Shown: positions 34,534-44,617, counted from the stretch's first letter. The stretch: 64,000 bases of DNA from Roseovarius arcticus (GCF_006125015.1 NZ_SZZN01000001.1:3596001-3660000); one strand, 5' to 3'. Notes: generated from the sequence alone by a model not told the origin. Made by a program: numbers and translations.

Positions 34534-35850
34534 TCAGGCCGCGTCGAAGGCGGCCTGCATAGCGTCGACAAATCGCTCTGCCTCGCTCTGGCCCAGGATA
34601 AGCGGCGGGCGAATCTTGAGAATATTCGCGCCCGGACCCGTCGCGCTGATCAACACGCCGTTCTGGCGTAGGTGGTTCACAACCTTAGCTGCCAGAGCCG
34701 CATCGGGTGCATTCGTCGCCTTATCAGTCACGCATTCGACTGCCAGAAACAGGCCCGCGCCACGCACGTCGCCGATGTCGCTGCGCCCGTCCGCAATGCC
34801 TTGTAGCCCGGTTTTCATGAATGCGCCAATGGTGCGGGAATTTTCCTGCAGCCCTTCGTCCTCAATTACGTCCAGCACGGCCATACCGGCGGCAGCTGCC
34901 ACCGGATTGCCTCCGAACGTGTTAAAGTAGCGGGCCTTTTCGCCGAATTCCTGCACCAGATGCGGCTGCATCGCCGTGCCCGACACAGGAAATCCATTCC
35001 CCATCGGTTTGCCCATCGTGACCATGTCGGGCACAAGCCCGTGCCGCTGAAAGCCCCAGAAGGCGTCGCCGGTGCGGGCAAAGCCCGGCTGCACCTCGTC
35101 GGCGATGAAAATGCCGCCCTCGGCGCGGATCAAATCAACGGCAGGTTTCAGAAAGCCTGCCGGATCGGGGTAGAGGCCATCGCTGGAGAAGACGGTATCG
35201 ATGATGAATGCCGCAGGCTCGATCCCGTCGGCGCGCATTTCGGCAATTGCGGTGGCCAGATCGGCGGCAAGGCGCGCGCCCTGCTGCTCGGGCGGTACGG
35301 TCAATGCATTGGGTGCATCAATCAGGCGCACGCGCGGGCCGCGCGTGACAAATGCGCCCAAGGACGGCGACAGTTCCGACACGGATTCTGTCAGCCCATG
35401 ATAGGCGAGGCGCGTAACGATCACCCCCTGGCGCCGGGTGTAAGAGCGCGCGATGCGCAGCGCCAGATCGTTCGCTTCGGACCCTGTGCAAGTGAACATA
35501 ACGTGGCCCAGCGCATCTGGCATTGTGGCCAACAAACGCTCGGCATAATTGACCACGCCGTCATGCAAGTAGCGTGTGTGGGTGTTCAGTATGCCCAACT
35601 GCTCACTGATTGCGCGCACTACGCGCGGGTGGCAATGGCCCAGCGAGGCGACGTTATTATAGGCGTCCAGATACTTGTTGCCAGCCTTGTCCCAAACCCA
35701 AGCGCCCTCGCCGCGCACCAAATGCAACGGCTGTTCGTAGAAAAGGCGATAGGCCGGTCCCAGCACCTTGGATCTGCGCGCGATAAGGTCGCGATCCTCG
35801 GGGTCCAGCTGCGTGCCTGACGCGGCGTCGAAGGCATTGACCATGCTCAT
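34534..35850 (-). CDS. Class III PLP enzyme of the phospho-lyase/aminotransferase (AGXT2L-like) group
   Basis: A 438-residue fold-type I PLP enzyme. FTCTGSEANDLALRIARSYT (about 118-137), IADEVQPGFARTGDAFWG (about 250) and VTMGKPMGNGFPVSG (about 280, Schiff-base lysine) are clear. The segment YHGLTESVSELSPSLG resembles the ethanolamine-phosphate and phosphohydroxylysine phospho-lyases rather than ordinary transaminases. The start overlaps the stop of an APH-family kinase gene by 4 bases (ATGA), and kinase plus phospho-lyase form a known two-step unit. Start 35850 is chosen from this coupling. A true amino transfer role cannot be excluded. Confidence 0.8.
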   Translation of the reverse strand: MSMVNAFDAASGTQLDPEDRDLIARRSKVLGPAYRLFYEQPLHLVRGEGAWVWDKAGNKYLDAYNNVASLGHCHPRVVRAISEQLGILNTHTRYLHDGVVNYAERLLATMPDALGHVMFTCTGSEANDLALRIARSYTRRQGVIVTRLAYHGLTESVSELSPSLGAFVTRGPRVRLIDAPNALTVPPEQQGARLAADLATAIAEMRADGIEPAAFIIDTVFSSDGLYPDPAGFLKPAVDLIRAEGGIFIADEVQPGFARTGDAFWGFQRHGLVPDMVTMGKPMGNGFPVSGTAMQPHLVQEFGEKARYFNTFGGNPVAAAAGMAVLDVIEDEGLQENSRTIGAFMKTGLQGIADGRSDIGDVRGAGLFLAVECVTDKATNAPDAALAAKVVNHLRQNGVLISATGPGANILKIRPPLILGQSEAERFVDAMQAAFDAA

Positions 35851-36959
35851 GAAGGGTGCCTTTCCATGGCGGTGTGCGCGGTAGTCCGCAGCGCGGATTG
35901 GACAGCACCTATGCCAATACTGTCGATGGTATCCAGGCCGCGCAGTGAGGTTGCCGTGTTGCGCAGAATATATTCTGCATTGGCCGGATAGCGCCGGGCG
36001 CGCCATGCGCCGATAGTCAACGTCGTGGCGTGGCGCAGGCGCATCAAATCTGGCAGCAGATCCAGCTCATCCTCTTCAAGCGGCATTTTGGCTGCAAAAC
36101 CTTGGATCATTTGCGCGATGCGCGCCAGTGGGTCCGCGCCATCCGTCACCTGATACGAGCAGGCAACCGCCAGATCGCACGCAACGGGAGTATAGACCAT
36201 ATCGCCGAAGTCGATGATGCCCGTGGCGCGCGTCGCTTTGGGACCATCGACCAGCAGGTTGTGGGGGTTGAAATCATTATGCACCACCTGCGCGCGCAGT
36301 AGCGGCAGGCGTGGCGCAATTTCTGCGTCAAAGTGGTCGATGGTGGCGGTCACGCGGGCCCGTAGATCAGTGTCAGCAATCGCGTCCAGCATCGGGCGCA
36401 GGCGGTGGGCCTGTTTGATATCCCACTGCAGGACATGGCCAGCCGATGGGTGAAAAAACCCGCGCAGTCCCAATGTCAGCCGCGCCAGCAGCATGCCAAG
36501 TGCCGGGTATAGGCCCGCCCCCGGCTTTGCAGTGCTTAGGATCGTGCCGTCCAGATAGCTCATCAACCGAACGACGTGCGCATCGCCGGAGGGGCCGGTG
36601 ATGATGGCCGATGATGCACCGCTGAGCGTTTGGCAAATCCGCTGTACCGGTAGCGTGGGATCGGTGCTGGCCAGATGCATCAGCGCGGCGGTCTGCATAT
36701 GCGTCACCCCGCGATCTTCGACGGCGTTTGTAACCTTCAGCAGGGCCTGCTCGCCGCCCGGCAGGCGGATGTGAAAATTCGCATCCTTCTCGGCGCTAAG
36801 TGGCCGGATGTTGCCGCTTACGCCATAGATGTCCCGGGCCAAATCAGCGGCCATGTCCGACGTGATCTCGGGCGCAGCCTGGGCCAGCAGATCGGCCAGA
36901 TCAGGCGCCGCCTCATTCGCGGTGCTAAAGGGAGGCAGTCCAGCCATCGCCGCCAGCAT
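35847..36959 (-). CDS. APH-family small-molecule kinase (hydroxylysine kinase-like)
   Basis: A 370-residue aminoglycoside-phosphotransferase-fold kinase. The catalytic loop VVHNDFNPHNLLVDG (about 238-252) and the metal-binding IIDFGDMVYTPVACDLAVAC are intact. The N-terminal lobe has a nucleotide-binding lysine region around GGEQALLKVTNAVE. AGPHD1-type members phosphorylate hydroxylysine; choline and homoserine kinases are relatives. It is translationally coupled at both ends: the start at 36959 is a TGATG overlap with the M20 gene, and the stop overlaps the phospho-lyase start. Confidence 0.8.
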   Translation of the reverse strand: MLAAMAGLPPFSTANEAAPDLADLLAQAAPEITSDMAADLARDIYGVSGNIRPLSAEKDANFHIRLPGGEQALLKVTNAVEDRGVTHMQTAALMHLASTDPTLPVQRICQTLSGASSAIITGPSGDAHVVRLMSYLDGTILSTAKPGAGLYPALGMLLARLTLGLRGFFHPSAGHVLQWDIKQAHRLRPMLDAIADTDLRARVTATIDHFDAEIAPRLPLLRAQVVHNDFNPHNLLVDGPKATRATGIIDFGDMVYTPVACDLAVACSYQVTDGADPLARIAQMIQGFAAKMPLEEDELDLLPDLMRLRHATTLTIGAWRARRYPANAEYILRNTATSLRGLDTIDSIGIGAVQSALRTTAHTAMERHPS

Positions 36960-38248
36960 CAGCCGTCCAACGCCTCGGTCCCGCACCATTCGGCAATAAA
37001 GAGAGCCATGGTTTGGGTGATCTTCCGAACGGAATCCAGACTGACGCATTCGTCGATGCCGTGGATGTTACGCGATTTCGGGCCGTAGCACAGCGCCGGA
37101 ATGTCGTTGTAGAGCGCATAGACCCTCGTATCCAGATAGCCCGCTGTCATGAATGATTTCATCGGCGCGCCGATGGCGGCCTCATGCGCGCGGCCCAGTA
37201 CAGCCTCGGCCTCGCCGCCTTCCTCCAGCACGTAGCCCTCGGCGTAGAAGCCGTTGAAGACTACCTTGGGCGGGTTGTTCGCAAGGAAGCTGTCGGCCTC
37301 TGCAAAAACTCTAACCCGCTCGGTGATTTCTGCTGCTGCTTTCTCGGCGGTGACGCCCGGATAAATACCAATGCGGCAATCCACGTTGCACCATGACGGC
37401 ACCGAAGACGCCCAATCGCCACCCTCAATCTTGCCTATATTGAGGTTAATCGGATGCGCTTCATTCTCGAAATGGGGGCGACCCGCCTTGTCTGCATTCC
37501 ACTCCTCTTCGACCTCGCGTACCGCTCCGATGATGCGGTAGGCGGCGTCGATGGCGTTGGCGCCCTCGCCCATTTCTCGCACGTGGACCGGTACGCCGCG
37601 AACTTGGATTTCGAACCACAATACTCCCAAATTGGCACGCACCAGCATCTCCTCCTCCGGCTCGGGGATGAAGACGGCGTCGGCGGTGTAGCCTTGGAGG
37701 AACGTTTGCAGCGCGCCGTTACCTGTGGACTCCTCCTCAACGACTGATTGCACATAGACCGTCGCGGCAGGTTGCAGTCCGATGCGGCGCAGCGCATCCA
37801 GTGCAAAGAGGTTTGCGGCGGCACCGGCCTTCATGTCGCCCGCGCCGCGGCCATACATCCAATCGCCTTCGATCTTGCCCGAAAATGGCGGGTCCGACCA
37901 CATATCGTGCAGACCCTCGGGGACTACATCCAGATGGGACTGCAGGATCAGCGAGCGGCCTGTCTCGCTGCGCGGTCGATGGATGCCGACAACGATGGGT
38001 GCGTCAGAATGGTCCTCGGATATTTTCGAACCACCGGGATGGGCGGCAATCGCTGCGTGGTCCATTTTGAACCGGTCCATGGCATAGCCGCGACCCTGCA
38101 ATTCACGGAACAAAAGATCCTGAATACTATGTTCGTGCCCGCGTAGTGACGGATTTTGAACCAGTTTTTGCGTAAAGGCGATTTGTTCGTCAAAGCCGTC
38201 GGCGACGGCCTGTTTGATACGGTCCTTCAGATCTGCATCCATTGCCAT
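36959..38248 (-). CDS. M20-family metallo-deacylase/peptidase (ArgE/DapE-like)
   Basis: A 429-residue di-zinc hydrolase. Metal and catalytic motifs are visible: LILQSHLDVVP near 100, YGRGAGDMKAGAAANLFAL near 132, VVEEESTGNGAL near 168 and FIPEPEEEM near 190, with the lid domain between about 205 and 320. ArgE/DapE relatives remove N-acyl groups from amino acids. Within this operon it could deacylate the imported compound before phosphorylation. The start has AAAAGGACACG just upstream, and the stop overlaps the kinase start. Confidence 0.88.
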   Translation of the reverse strand: MAMDADLKDRIKQAVADGFDEQIAFTQKLVQNPSLRGHEHSIQDLLFRELQGRGYAMDRFKMDHAAIAAHPGGSKISEDHSDAPIVVGIHRPRSETGRSLILQSHLDVVPEGLHDMWSDPPFSGKIEGDWMYGRGAGDMKAGAAANLFALDALRRIGLQPAATVYVQSVVEEESTGNGALQTFLQGYTADAVFIPEPEEEMLVRANLGVLWFEIQVRGVPVHVREMGEGANAIDAAYRIIGAVREVEEEWNADKAGRPHFENEAHPINLNIGKIEGGDWASSVPSWCNVDCRIGIYPGVTAEKAAAEITERVRVFAEADSFLANNPPKVVFNGFYAEGYVLEEGGEAEAVLGRAHEAAIGAPMKSFMTAGYLDTRVYALYNDIPALCYGPKSRNIHGIDECVSLDSVRKITQTMALFIAEWCGTEALDG

Positions 38249-38269
38249 GTCGTGTCCTTTTCAAAAGGG

Positions 38270-39832
38270 TTAAAGCATCGCCTCAATCAAGTAGGGGCCC
38301 GGCTCTTTTGCTGCATCCTCAATGGCGCGCATCAGGTCCGCCACATCCTCGACCCGGCGGCCGGGCACACCCATGCCGCGTGCCAATGCGACGAAGTCCA
38401 GATGCGGCCGGTCCAGGTTAAGCATGTCCAGTGCGTCCTGACCCGGCTGCGCACCCACGTTATGCAGCTCATGCTTGAGGATCTCATAGCTTTGGTTGGC
38501 AAGGATGACGGTCGTGACGTTTGACCCCTCGCGCGCCTGCGTCCAGAGGCCCTGAATGGTGTACATTGCCGATCCGTCGCCTTGGATCGTAATAACGGGC
38601 CGCTGTGGGCAGGCGATAGCCGCGCCCGCCGATAGTGGGATGCCGATACCGATAGAGCCGCCGGTGAGCGCCAGCCAAGAGTTCGGCCTTGCGCCGTCGC
38701 CTGCGGCGAATGTCGCGCCGCCAGACGATACCGCCTCGTCTACGACGATGGCATCCTCGGGCAAGGCGTTCGCCAGCGCTGCGCCGATGTTGGCCAGCGT
38801 GATCGCACCAGACTGCGGACGCGCAGGCATGGCGGTGCCCTTGCCGGTGCCGGGTTTTGCCCCGATGCGGTCTGCCAATGCGGCGACGGCGGCCTGTCCG
38901 TCACCGTCCACACCGACCAGCGTGACTTGCGCGCAGTCTTCGGGCAGCAGCAGGCTTGGCTTGCCAGGATAGGCGAAAAAGGCGACGGGCGGCAGCGTCT
39001 CGATCAGGATCGCACGGCTGTATGGCGCGAGGCACGCGATCGCCTCGTTGATCGGATACGGCACCTTGGCCATCGCTGCGCGGCCCTGTCCCCGCTCGAT
39101 CCGGCGGCTGGACGTGGGCGCGAGGATCGTCGCGCCTGTCGTTTCGGCAATGCCTTGCAGCAGGGCGAGGGTTGCTACGTCCTCCAGCACCGAATTGCTG
39201 ACGAGGATCGTGGTTTTCTCGCCCGATTCCAGCGCGGCGACGGCATCCGTCAATGCAGCCTCGTCCAACGGCGCGGGGCCGTCGGGGGTGATTTCCTTAG
39301 CTATCTGTCCGCCCTCGTCCCAGCCGATATCGGCGGGTGCGATCAACGTGGCGATGCGGCGGGGTTTGCCTTTGGCAACGCGCAGCGCCTCCATCGCGTC
39401 GGCGGCAAAGCTTCCGGCGTCAGTGCCGGACTTCACCCAGTCGCTGAACGGCTTGCACGCCCCCTCGACATCTGCCGATAGAGGGGCGTCGTATTGCTGG
39501 TGGCGCAGTGCGTGATCGCCGACGAGGTTGACCATCGGCACGCGTGCCTTGCGCGCGTTGTGCAGGTTGGCCGCCGCATTGGCAAAGCCGGGGGCGAGGT
39601 GCAGCAGCGTCACCGCAGGCTTGCCTGTCATACGGGCATAGCCATCGGCAGCGCCAGTCACGACCCCCTCAAACAGGCCCAGAACGCAGTGCATCAGCTT
39701 GGTCCGGTCCAGCGCATCGACGAATTGCATCTCGGACGTGCCGGGGTTGGCAAAGCAGACATCAACGCCCGCCGCATGGAGGCTGCGCACGACACTTTCG
39801 GCGCCATTCATTTGCTTGGGAGCGCTCGTCAT
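38270..39832 (-). CDS. ThDP-dependent enzyme, acetolactate synthase-like large subunit
   Basis: A 520-residue thiamine diphosphate enzyme. The cofactor-activating glutamate is in GLFEGVVTGAADGYAR near residue 54. The ThDP/Mg motif runs from ITIQGDGSAMYTIQGLW near 415 to the asparagine in ILANQSYEILKHEL near 445. It is shorter than biosynthetic IlvB and lacks any nearby IlvH. Benzoylformate decarboxylase, oxalyl-CoA decarboxylase or a catabolic carboligase are therefore alternatives. Its start overlaps the upstream amidohydrolase stop by 4 bases. The reaction is unassigned. Confidence 0.8.
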   Translation of the reverse strand: MTSAPKQMNGAESVVRSLHAAGVDVCFANPGTSEMQFVDALDRTKLMHCVLGLFEGVVTGAADGYARMTGKPAVTLLHLAPGFANAAANLHNARKARVPMVNLVGDHALRHQQYDAPLSADVEGACKPFSDWVKSGTDAGSFAADAMEALRVAKGKPRRIATLIAPADIGWDEGGQIAKEITPDGPAPLDEAALTDAVAALESGEKTTILVSNSVLEDVATLALLQGIAETTGATILAPTSSRRIERGQGRAAMAKVPYPINEAIACLAPYSRAILIETLPPVAFFAYPGKPSLLLPEDCAQVTLVGVDGDGQAAVAALADRIGAKPGTGKGTAMPARPQSGAITLANIGAALANALPEDAIVVDEAVSSGGATFAAGDGARPNSWLALTGGSIGIGIPLSAGAAIACPQRPVITIQGDGSAMYTIQGLWTQAREGSNVTTVILANQSYEILKHELHNVGAQPGQDALDMLNLDRPHLDFVALARGMGVPGRRVEDVADLMRAIEDAAKEPGPYLIEAML

Positions 39833-40857
39833 GCTGTCGCCTCGCGGAAAGTGGTAAGGAATGATTTGGCATTATCGGCAAGCGAAGGGCCAAGGTAGCC
39901 GCCCTCTTGCACAAGCACGGTCGGGATGTTCAGCGCAGCCAGGCGGCGCGCCATTTCGGCAAAACCCTCAGGGTAGACATTGACCGCGGCCAGCGGATCG
40001 TCGGCGGCCATGTCAAAGCCAAGCGAGACGACCAGCGCCTCGGCCCCGAAATCCTTGATCGCGGCCAATCCTTTGTCCAGTGCGGCCATTACATCGTCCT
40101 CGCTGGCGCCCTGCTGGAGCAGGACGTTCAGAGACTTGCCCGCACCCTCGCCCTCGCCCGTCTCGTCCGCGTGGCCCAGATAGAAGGTGGGGTAAGTCGC
40201 CGGGTCGGGATGCAGCGAGCAAAAGAAGATATCGCCCCGCTCGTACAGAATATCTAGCGAGCCGTTACCTGTGTGTACGTCGACGTCGATCAGCGCGACC
40301 TTCTTGAATTTCGACGTCAGGTGGTTCGCCACAACACAGGCGTTGTTAAAGAAACAGAACCCGTTGGAGCAGTCGCGCATCGCATGATGTCCCGGCGGAC
40401 GGCAGAGAGCATAGGCCGATTTCGCGCCCGACAGCACTTCTTCGGCGGCTTCAATGGCGGTCTGTGCGGACCAATAGACAGCCTCCCAAGTGCCCTCCGT
40501 CAGGGGGGTGGAGGTGTCGGTCATCCACCAACCCATCTGGCCATGAATATCCTTCGGCTCCTTGCCACGACGGCGGCCGGGATGCATCGTTGGAATAGCC
40601 AGCGCCTCGGTGCCCGCGCTTTCGACAAAACGGGCATGGGCGGTGGGCAGGAAATCGACGTAGTCGGTATTATGCACAGCCTTGACCGGGTCCAGACCGT
40701 GATCGCGCGGTTTTGCGATCTCAAAGCCTTCGCCTGCCAGCATGTCGCGCAGGATCTCGGCCCTCTGTGGTTGTTCCTGATGCGGCATGGCAGCGCCGCG
40801 GCGGAAATAGAACGTGGGCGCATGGCGCAATTGGCGTTCGTCAAAGAAGGCTTTCAT
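39829..40857 (-). CDS. Histone deacetylase/acetylpolyamine amidohydrolase family protein
   Basis: A 342-residue arginase-deacetylase-fold zinc hydrolase. Landmarks include RPPGHHAMRDCSNGFCFFNN near 140 (tandem catalytic histidines), VALIDVDVHTGNGSLDILY near 178 (zinc Asp and His) and VVSLGFDMAADDPLAAVNV near 265 (third zinc ligand). The residue after the zinc histidine is threonine instead of the usual second histidine. Bacterial members deacetylate acetylpolyamines and other N-acetyl amines. The start at 40857 is family-typical (MKAFFDERQL). It is the first gene of the five-gene operon, 291 bases from the divergent importer. Confidence 0.88.
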   Translation of the reverse strand: MKAFFDERQLRHAPTFYFRRGAAMPHQEQPQRAEILRDMLAGEGFEIAKPRDHGLDPVKAVHNTDYVDFLPTAHARFVESAGTEALAIPTMHPGRRRGKEPKDIHGQMGWWMTDTSTPLTEGTWEAVYWSAQTAIEAAEEVLSGAKSAYALCRPPGHHAMRDCSNGFCFFNNACVVANHLTSKFKKVALIDVDVHTGNGSLDILYERGDIFFCSLHPDPATYPTFYLGHADETGEGEGAGKSLNVLLQQGASEDDVMAALDKGLAAIKDFGAEALVVSLGFDMAADDPLAAVNVYPEGFAEMARRLAALNIPTVLVQEGGYLGPSLADNAKSFLTTFREATA

Positions 40858-41148
40858 CAGTGATCCTTTCGCATGATGCGCACCCGATACCGTTCGGGGG
40901 TTCAACGATGTTTTGGGCTGCGAGCGCCGCATCGTCAACATCGCCGCGCGGACCATCGCAAATTTCAGTTTGCAGTTCAACGACAATGATGCATGATGCA
41001 CCAAAATGAATTCACGCTGATGAAACGGGCTGAATCGACGCTACGGCGCACGCTAAAAGTGTAGTATCGAGGGGTAGAAATCCGGAACCATTCCGGTATT
41101 CTGCTTCTATAATAAAAATAAGCAAAACCAACCAACGGGGAAACAATT

Positions 41149-42714
41149 ATGCTTCGAAAAATCAAATTCGCTGCCGCCGCTTTGGCGCTGGCCCTTGCCG
41201 GCCCGCTGGCCGCGCAGGACGGCACACCGCAGGCGGGCGGCACGCTGAACGTCGTGATTCAGCCCGAACCACCCGGATTGATGATCGGCCTCATTCAAAA
41301 TGGCCCGACGCAGATGGTCGCGGGCGAAATCTATGAAAGCCTGCTGCGCTACGATCACGAATTGACGCCGTCGCCGCAACTGGCCAAATCGTGGGAGATT
41401 TCCGAGGACGGACTGACCTACACGTTCACGCTGCAGGACGGCGTGACCTTCCATGACGGCGAGCCGTTCACATCCGCGGACGTCAAGTTTTCAGTCGATG
41501 TGTTTCTACGCGAATCGCACTCGCGGATGCGCACGTATCTGACCCATGTCGAAAGCATTGAGACGCCCGACGACCTTACCGTTGTCTTCAAACTGAAGCA
41601 GCCGTTTGGCCCCTTCATTGGTATCTTTGAGCCGGGCACCGCGCCGATGATACCCAAGCACATCTATGAGGGCACCGATTTCGCCAGCAACGAGGCGAAC
41701 AACACGCCAATCGGTACTGGCCCCTTCAAGTTCGACAAATGGGAGAAGGGTAGCTTCATCCATCTGGTCAAGAACGAAGCCTACTACATGGAGGGCAAGC
41801 CTTACCTTGATGAGATCTATTACCATGTGATCCCGGATGCCGCATCGCGTGCCGTAGCGTACGAGACTGGCAAAGTCGACGTTTTGCCTGGTGGCTCGAT
41901 CGAGAACTTCGAAGTGCCGCGCGTGCGCGACATGGAGAATACATGCATCACCGATAAGGGCTGGGAATTCTTTGGTCCGCTGTCGTGGATGTGGGTCAAC
42001 AGCAACAACAAGCCGCTGGATGACGTGAATGTGCGCAAAGCAATCATGCATGCTGTCGATCGCGAATTTGCCAAGTCTGCGCTGTGGAATGACCTGGGCA
42101 AGGTTGCGACTGGTCCCGTCTCTTCCTCGACACGTTTCTATGCTAGTGACACGCCAGACATCAGCTACAACCCCGAAGAGGCCAAGAAGCTACTAGCCGA
42201 CTCGAGCTATGACGGTGAAACCATCCGTATCCTTGGCCTGCCTTACGGCGAGACATGGACGCGCTGGGCCGAAGCGGTCAAACAGAACCTGGCCGAAATT
42301 GGCATGAACGCCGAGCTGATCCCGGCTGACGTCGCGGGCTGGAACCAGAAGATCAGTGATCGTGACTTCGATCTGGCCTTTACATACCTCTACCAGTACG
42401 GCGATCCGGCCTTGGGAGTTTCGCGGACCTACCTTGGCGACAACGCTGAGCCCGGCTCGCCTTGGAACAACGTGTCGAACTATCAGAACCCCGAAGTCGA
42501 TGCGATGTGGAACGAGGCCGCTCTGATGGCCAACCCCGAAGATCGCAAGGCTGCCTACAAAAAGATCCAAGACCAGATCGTGTCGGACGTTCCGAACATC
42601 TGGCTGTTGGAGCTGGGCTTCCCCACGATCTATCGCTGCAACGTCAAGAACCCGGTCAGCACCGCGCTGGGCGTCAATGACGGCTTCCGCGATACGTGGA
42701 TTGCCAAAGAGTAA
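41149..42714 (+). CDS. Dipeptide/nickel-type ABC substrate-binding protein (family 5)
   Basis: A 521-residue periplasmic binding protein. The signal peptide covers about residues 1-23 (MLRKIKFAAAALALALAGPL, AAQ cleavage). Family-5 landmarks include GGTLNVVIQPEPPGL, IYESLLRYDHELTPSPQLAK and WEISEDGLTYTFTLQDGVTF near 85-105. It should bind a peptide or peptide-like amine compound for the DppBC permeases. GGGGAAACAATT upstream gives the ribosome-binding site. The divergent five-gene catabolic operon lies 291 bases away. A strong hairpin separates it from the permease genes. Confidence 0.9.
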   Translation: MLRKIKFAAAALALALAGPLAAQDGTPQAGGTLNVVIQPEPPGLMIGLIQNGPTQMVAGEIYESLLRYDHELTPSPQLAKSWEISEDGLTYTFTLQDGVTFHDGEPFTSADVKFSVDVFLRESHSRMRTYLTHVESIETPDDLTVVFKLKQPFGPFIGIFEPGTAPMIPKHIYEGTDFASNEANNTPIGTGPFKFDKWEKGSFIHLVKNEAYYMEGKPYLDEIYYHVIPDAASRAVAYETGKVDVLPGGSIENFEVPRVRDMENTCITDKGWEFFGPLSWMWVNSNNKPLDDVNVRKAIMHAVDREFAKSALWNDLGKVATGPVSSSTRFYASDTPDISYNPEEAKKLLADSSYDGETIRILGLPYGETWTRWAEAVKQNLAEIGMNAELIPADVAGWNQKISDRDFDLAFTYLYQYGDPALGVSRTYLGDNAEPGSPWNNVSNYQNPEVDAMWNEAALMANPEDRKAAYKKIQDQIVSDVPNIWLLELGFPTIYRCNVKNPVSTALGVNDGFRDTWIAKE

Positions 42715-42730
42715 GGGCATCTGCCCAGTG

Positions 42731-42757
42731 GTCCGGGGCGCGGTTGGCGCCCCGGAC
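42731..42757 (+). terminator. Intercistronic hairpin after the family-5 binding protein gene
   Basis: GTCCGGGGCGC at 42731-42741 and GCGCCCCGGAC at 42747-42757 form an 11-bp perfect stem with loop GGTTG. There is no U-run. It probably raises the ratio of binding protein to permease. Confidence 0.65.
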
Positions 42758-42809
42758 GCACCTAAAAAACGATTCATAAAATGAGATCGACAACAGGGGC
42801 AAACAAAAC

Positions 42810-43781
42810 GTGACACGTTTTATCCTGGGCAGGCTGGTCAAGGCGGTGTTTATCCTGCTGGCCATTCTCGTCTTTAACTTCTTTTTGATCCACGCCGCGC
42901 CCGGCGATCCCGCCGCCGTCATGGCAGGCGAGGCCGGCGCCGCAGACGCCAAGTTTCTTGCAGACTTGCGCGCGCGTTTCGGTCTGGATCAGCCTCTTTA
43001 TGTTCAGTTGTGGATCTACCTCAAGGGCGCTGTTCAGATGGACCTTGGATATTCCTTCCGCCAGCAGATGCCGGTGGCCGAGCTGATCGGCGACCGCCTG
43101 CCTGCAACGCTGCTTCTGACGGGTGTCGCCTTCGTGCTGTCGCTGGTGCTGGGTGTAATCGCAGGCGTCGCGGCATCCGCCCGTCAGGGCAGCTGGGGCG
43201 ATACGATCATCTCCACCCTCGCGCTGCTTTTTTACGCAACACCCCTTTTCTGGGTCGCGCTGATGGCTGCGCTGGTGTTTTCAGTCTGGCTGGGCTGGTT
43301 GCCCGGTTTCGGTTATTCGACCATCGGCGCGGGCTACACCGGCATGGCGCATGTGATGGACGTGGCCAAACATCTGGTACTGCCAGCCTCGACCCTCGGC
43401 CTGTTTTTTATGGCAATTTACATGCGCATGACCCGCGCCTCGATGTTAGAGGTGTCCCGCCTCGATTTTGTCAAGACAGCCCGTGCCAAGGGTCTGAAGC
43501 GCAGCGTGATTCAGCGCCGCCACATCCTTCGCAACGCGCTCTTGCCGGTCATCACGCTGGCAGGACTTCAGGCGGGCCAGATCTTTGGCGGCGCGATCCT
43601 GACCGAAACGGTGTTTGCCTGGCCTGGCATCGGGCGGCTGATGTTCGAGGCAATCAATCAGCGCGATTATAACGTAATCCTTGGTGTCTTTTACATTTCT
43701 GCGGCCATGGTGCTGCTGTTCAACCTGATTACCGATGTCGTCTACGTTATCATCGACCCGCGCATAAGGCTGACGGCATGA
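42810..43781 (+). CDS. Dipeptide-type ABC permease (DppB-like)
   Basis: A 323-residue permease with six TM helices. The family N-terminus FILGRLVKAVFILLAILVFN and HAAPGDPAAVMAG are typical of DppB/OppB. The EAA loop DFVKTARAKGLKRSVIQRRH lies near 230. The start is a GTG. Its stop overlaps the start of the second permease by 4 bases. Confidence 0.9.
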   Translation: MTRFILGRLVKAVFILLAILVFNFFLIHAAPGDPAAVMAGEAGAADAKFLADLRARFGLDQPLYVQLWIYLKGAVQMDLGYSFRQQMPVAELIGDRLPATLLLTGVAFVLSLVLGVIAGVAASARQGSWGDTIISTLALLFYATPLFWVALMAALVFSVWLGWLPGFGYSTIGAGYTGMAHVMDVAKHLVLPASTLGLFFMAIYMRMTRASMLEVSRLDFVKTARAKGLKRSVIQRRHILRNALLPVITLAGLQAGQIFGGAILTETVFAWPGIGRLMFEAINQRDYNVILGVFYISAAMVLLFNLITDVVYVIIDPRIRLTA

Positions 43782-44617
43782 AGGATTTTTGGAAACGTTA
43801 CCGCTATAATCGCGGCGCCGTCATCGGCCTGTTCATTCTGGCTCTTGTGATCCTTGCAGCCATCCTTGCCCCTGTCGTTTACCCGCAAAGTCCATGGAAA
43901 ATGGTGCAGCGCCCGTTCTTGGCCCCGTTCGAGTATACTGGCCTGCCGCTAGGCACCGACGCGCTTGGCCGGGACGTGCTGTCGGGGCTGTTCCACGGCG
44001 CGTATGTCAGCCTGCTGGTCGGTCTTGTGTCGACCATCGTGGCGCTGGCTATTGGTGTGCCCGTTGGCGCGATGGCTGGATATTTTGCCGGACGTACCGA
44101 CGATGCGCTGATGCGCTTTACCGAGTTTTTCCAGACGATCCCCAGCTTTGCGCTGGCCATTGTCCTCTTGGCGATCTTTCAACCTAGCCTAACATTTGTC
44201 ATCATCGCCATTGCGGTGGTTAGCTGGCCCCCCGTCGCGCGATTGGTGCGCGGCGAAGTCCTGAGCCTGCGCACGCGCGAATTCGTTGAGGCGGCTACCC
44301 TTTCTGGCCTTGGCAATACGCAGATCATCCTGCGCCATGTGCTGCCAAACGCGTTGCCGCCGATCATCGTGCTGGCGTCGCTGATGGTGGCCCAAGCGAT
44401 CTTGCTGGAAAGTTCACTGTCCTTCCTCGGGCTTGGCGATCCGAACGTGATGTCATGGGGCTATATGATCGGCGCTGCGCGCACCGTAATTCGCACCGCG
44501 TGGTGGCTTTCGTTCCTACCGGGCATGGCGATTCTTCTGACCGTGCTGGCGCTGAACCTGATCGGCGAGGGCCTGAACGACGCGCTCAATCCGCGCCTGA
44601 CGAGGAAATCCGAATGA
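43778..44617 (+). CDS. Dipeptide-type ABC permease (DppC-like)
   Basis: A 279-residue permease with six TM helices. GTDALGRDVLSGLFHGAYVS near 60 and the EAA loop REFVEAATLSGLGNTQIILR near 170 are the DppC/OppC signatures. It overlaps both neighbours by ATGA, so permeases and ATPase are translated as a coupled set. Confidence 0.9.
   Translation: MKDFWKRYRYNRGAVIGLFILALVILAAILAPVVYPQSPWKMVQRPFLAPFEYTGLPLGTDALGRDVLSGLFHGAYVSLLVGLVSTIVALAIGVPVGAMAGYFAGRTDDALMRFTEFFQTIPSFALAIVLLAIFQPSLTFVIIAIAVVSWPPVARLVRGEVLSLRTREFVEAATLSGLGNTQIILRHVLPNALPPIIVLASLMVAQAILLESSLSFLGLGDPNVMSWGYMIGAARTVIRTAWWLSFLPGMAILLTVLALNLIGEGLNDALNPRLTRKSE

Noticed and set aside
34960..35820. Plus-strand open frame antisense to the class III PLP gene
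   Set aside because: The PLP enzyme is unmistakable on the other strand; the antisense product has no motif.
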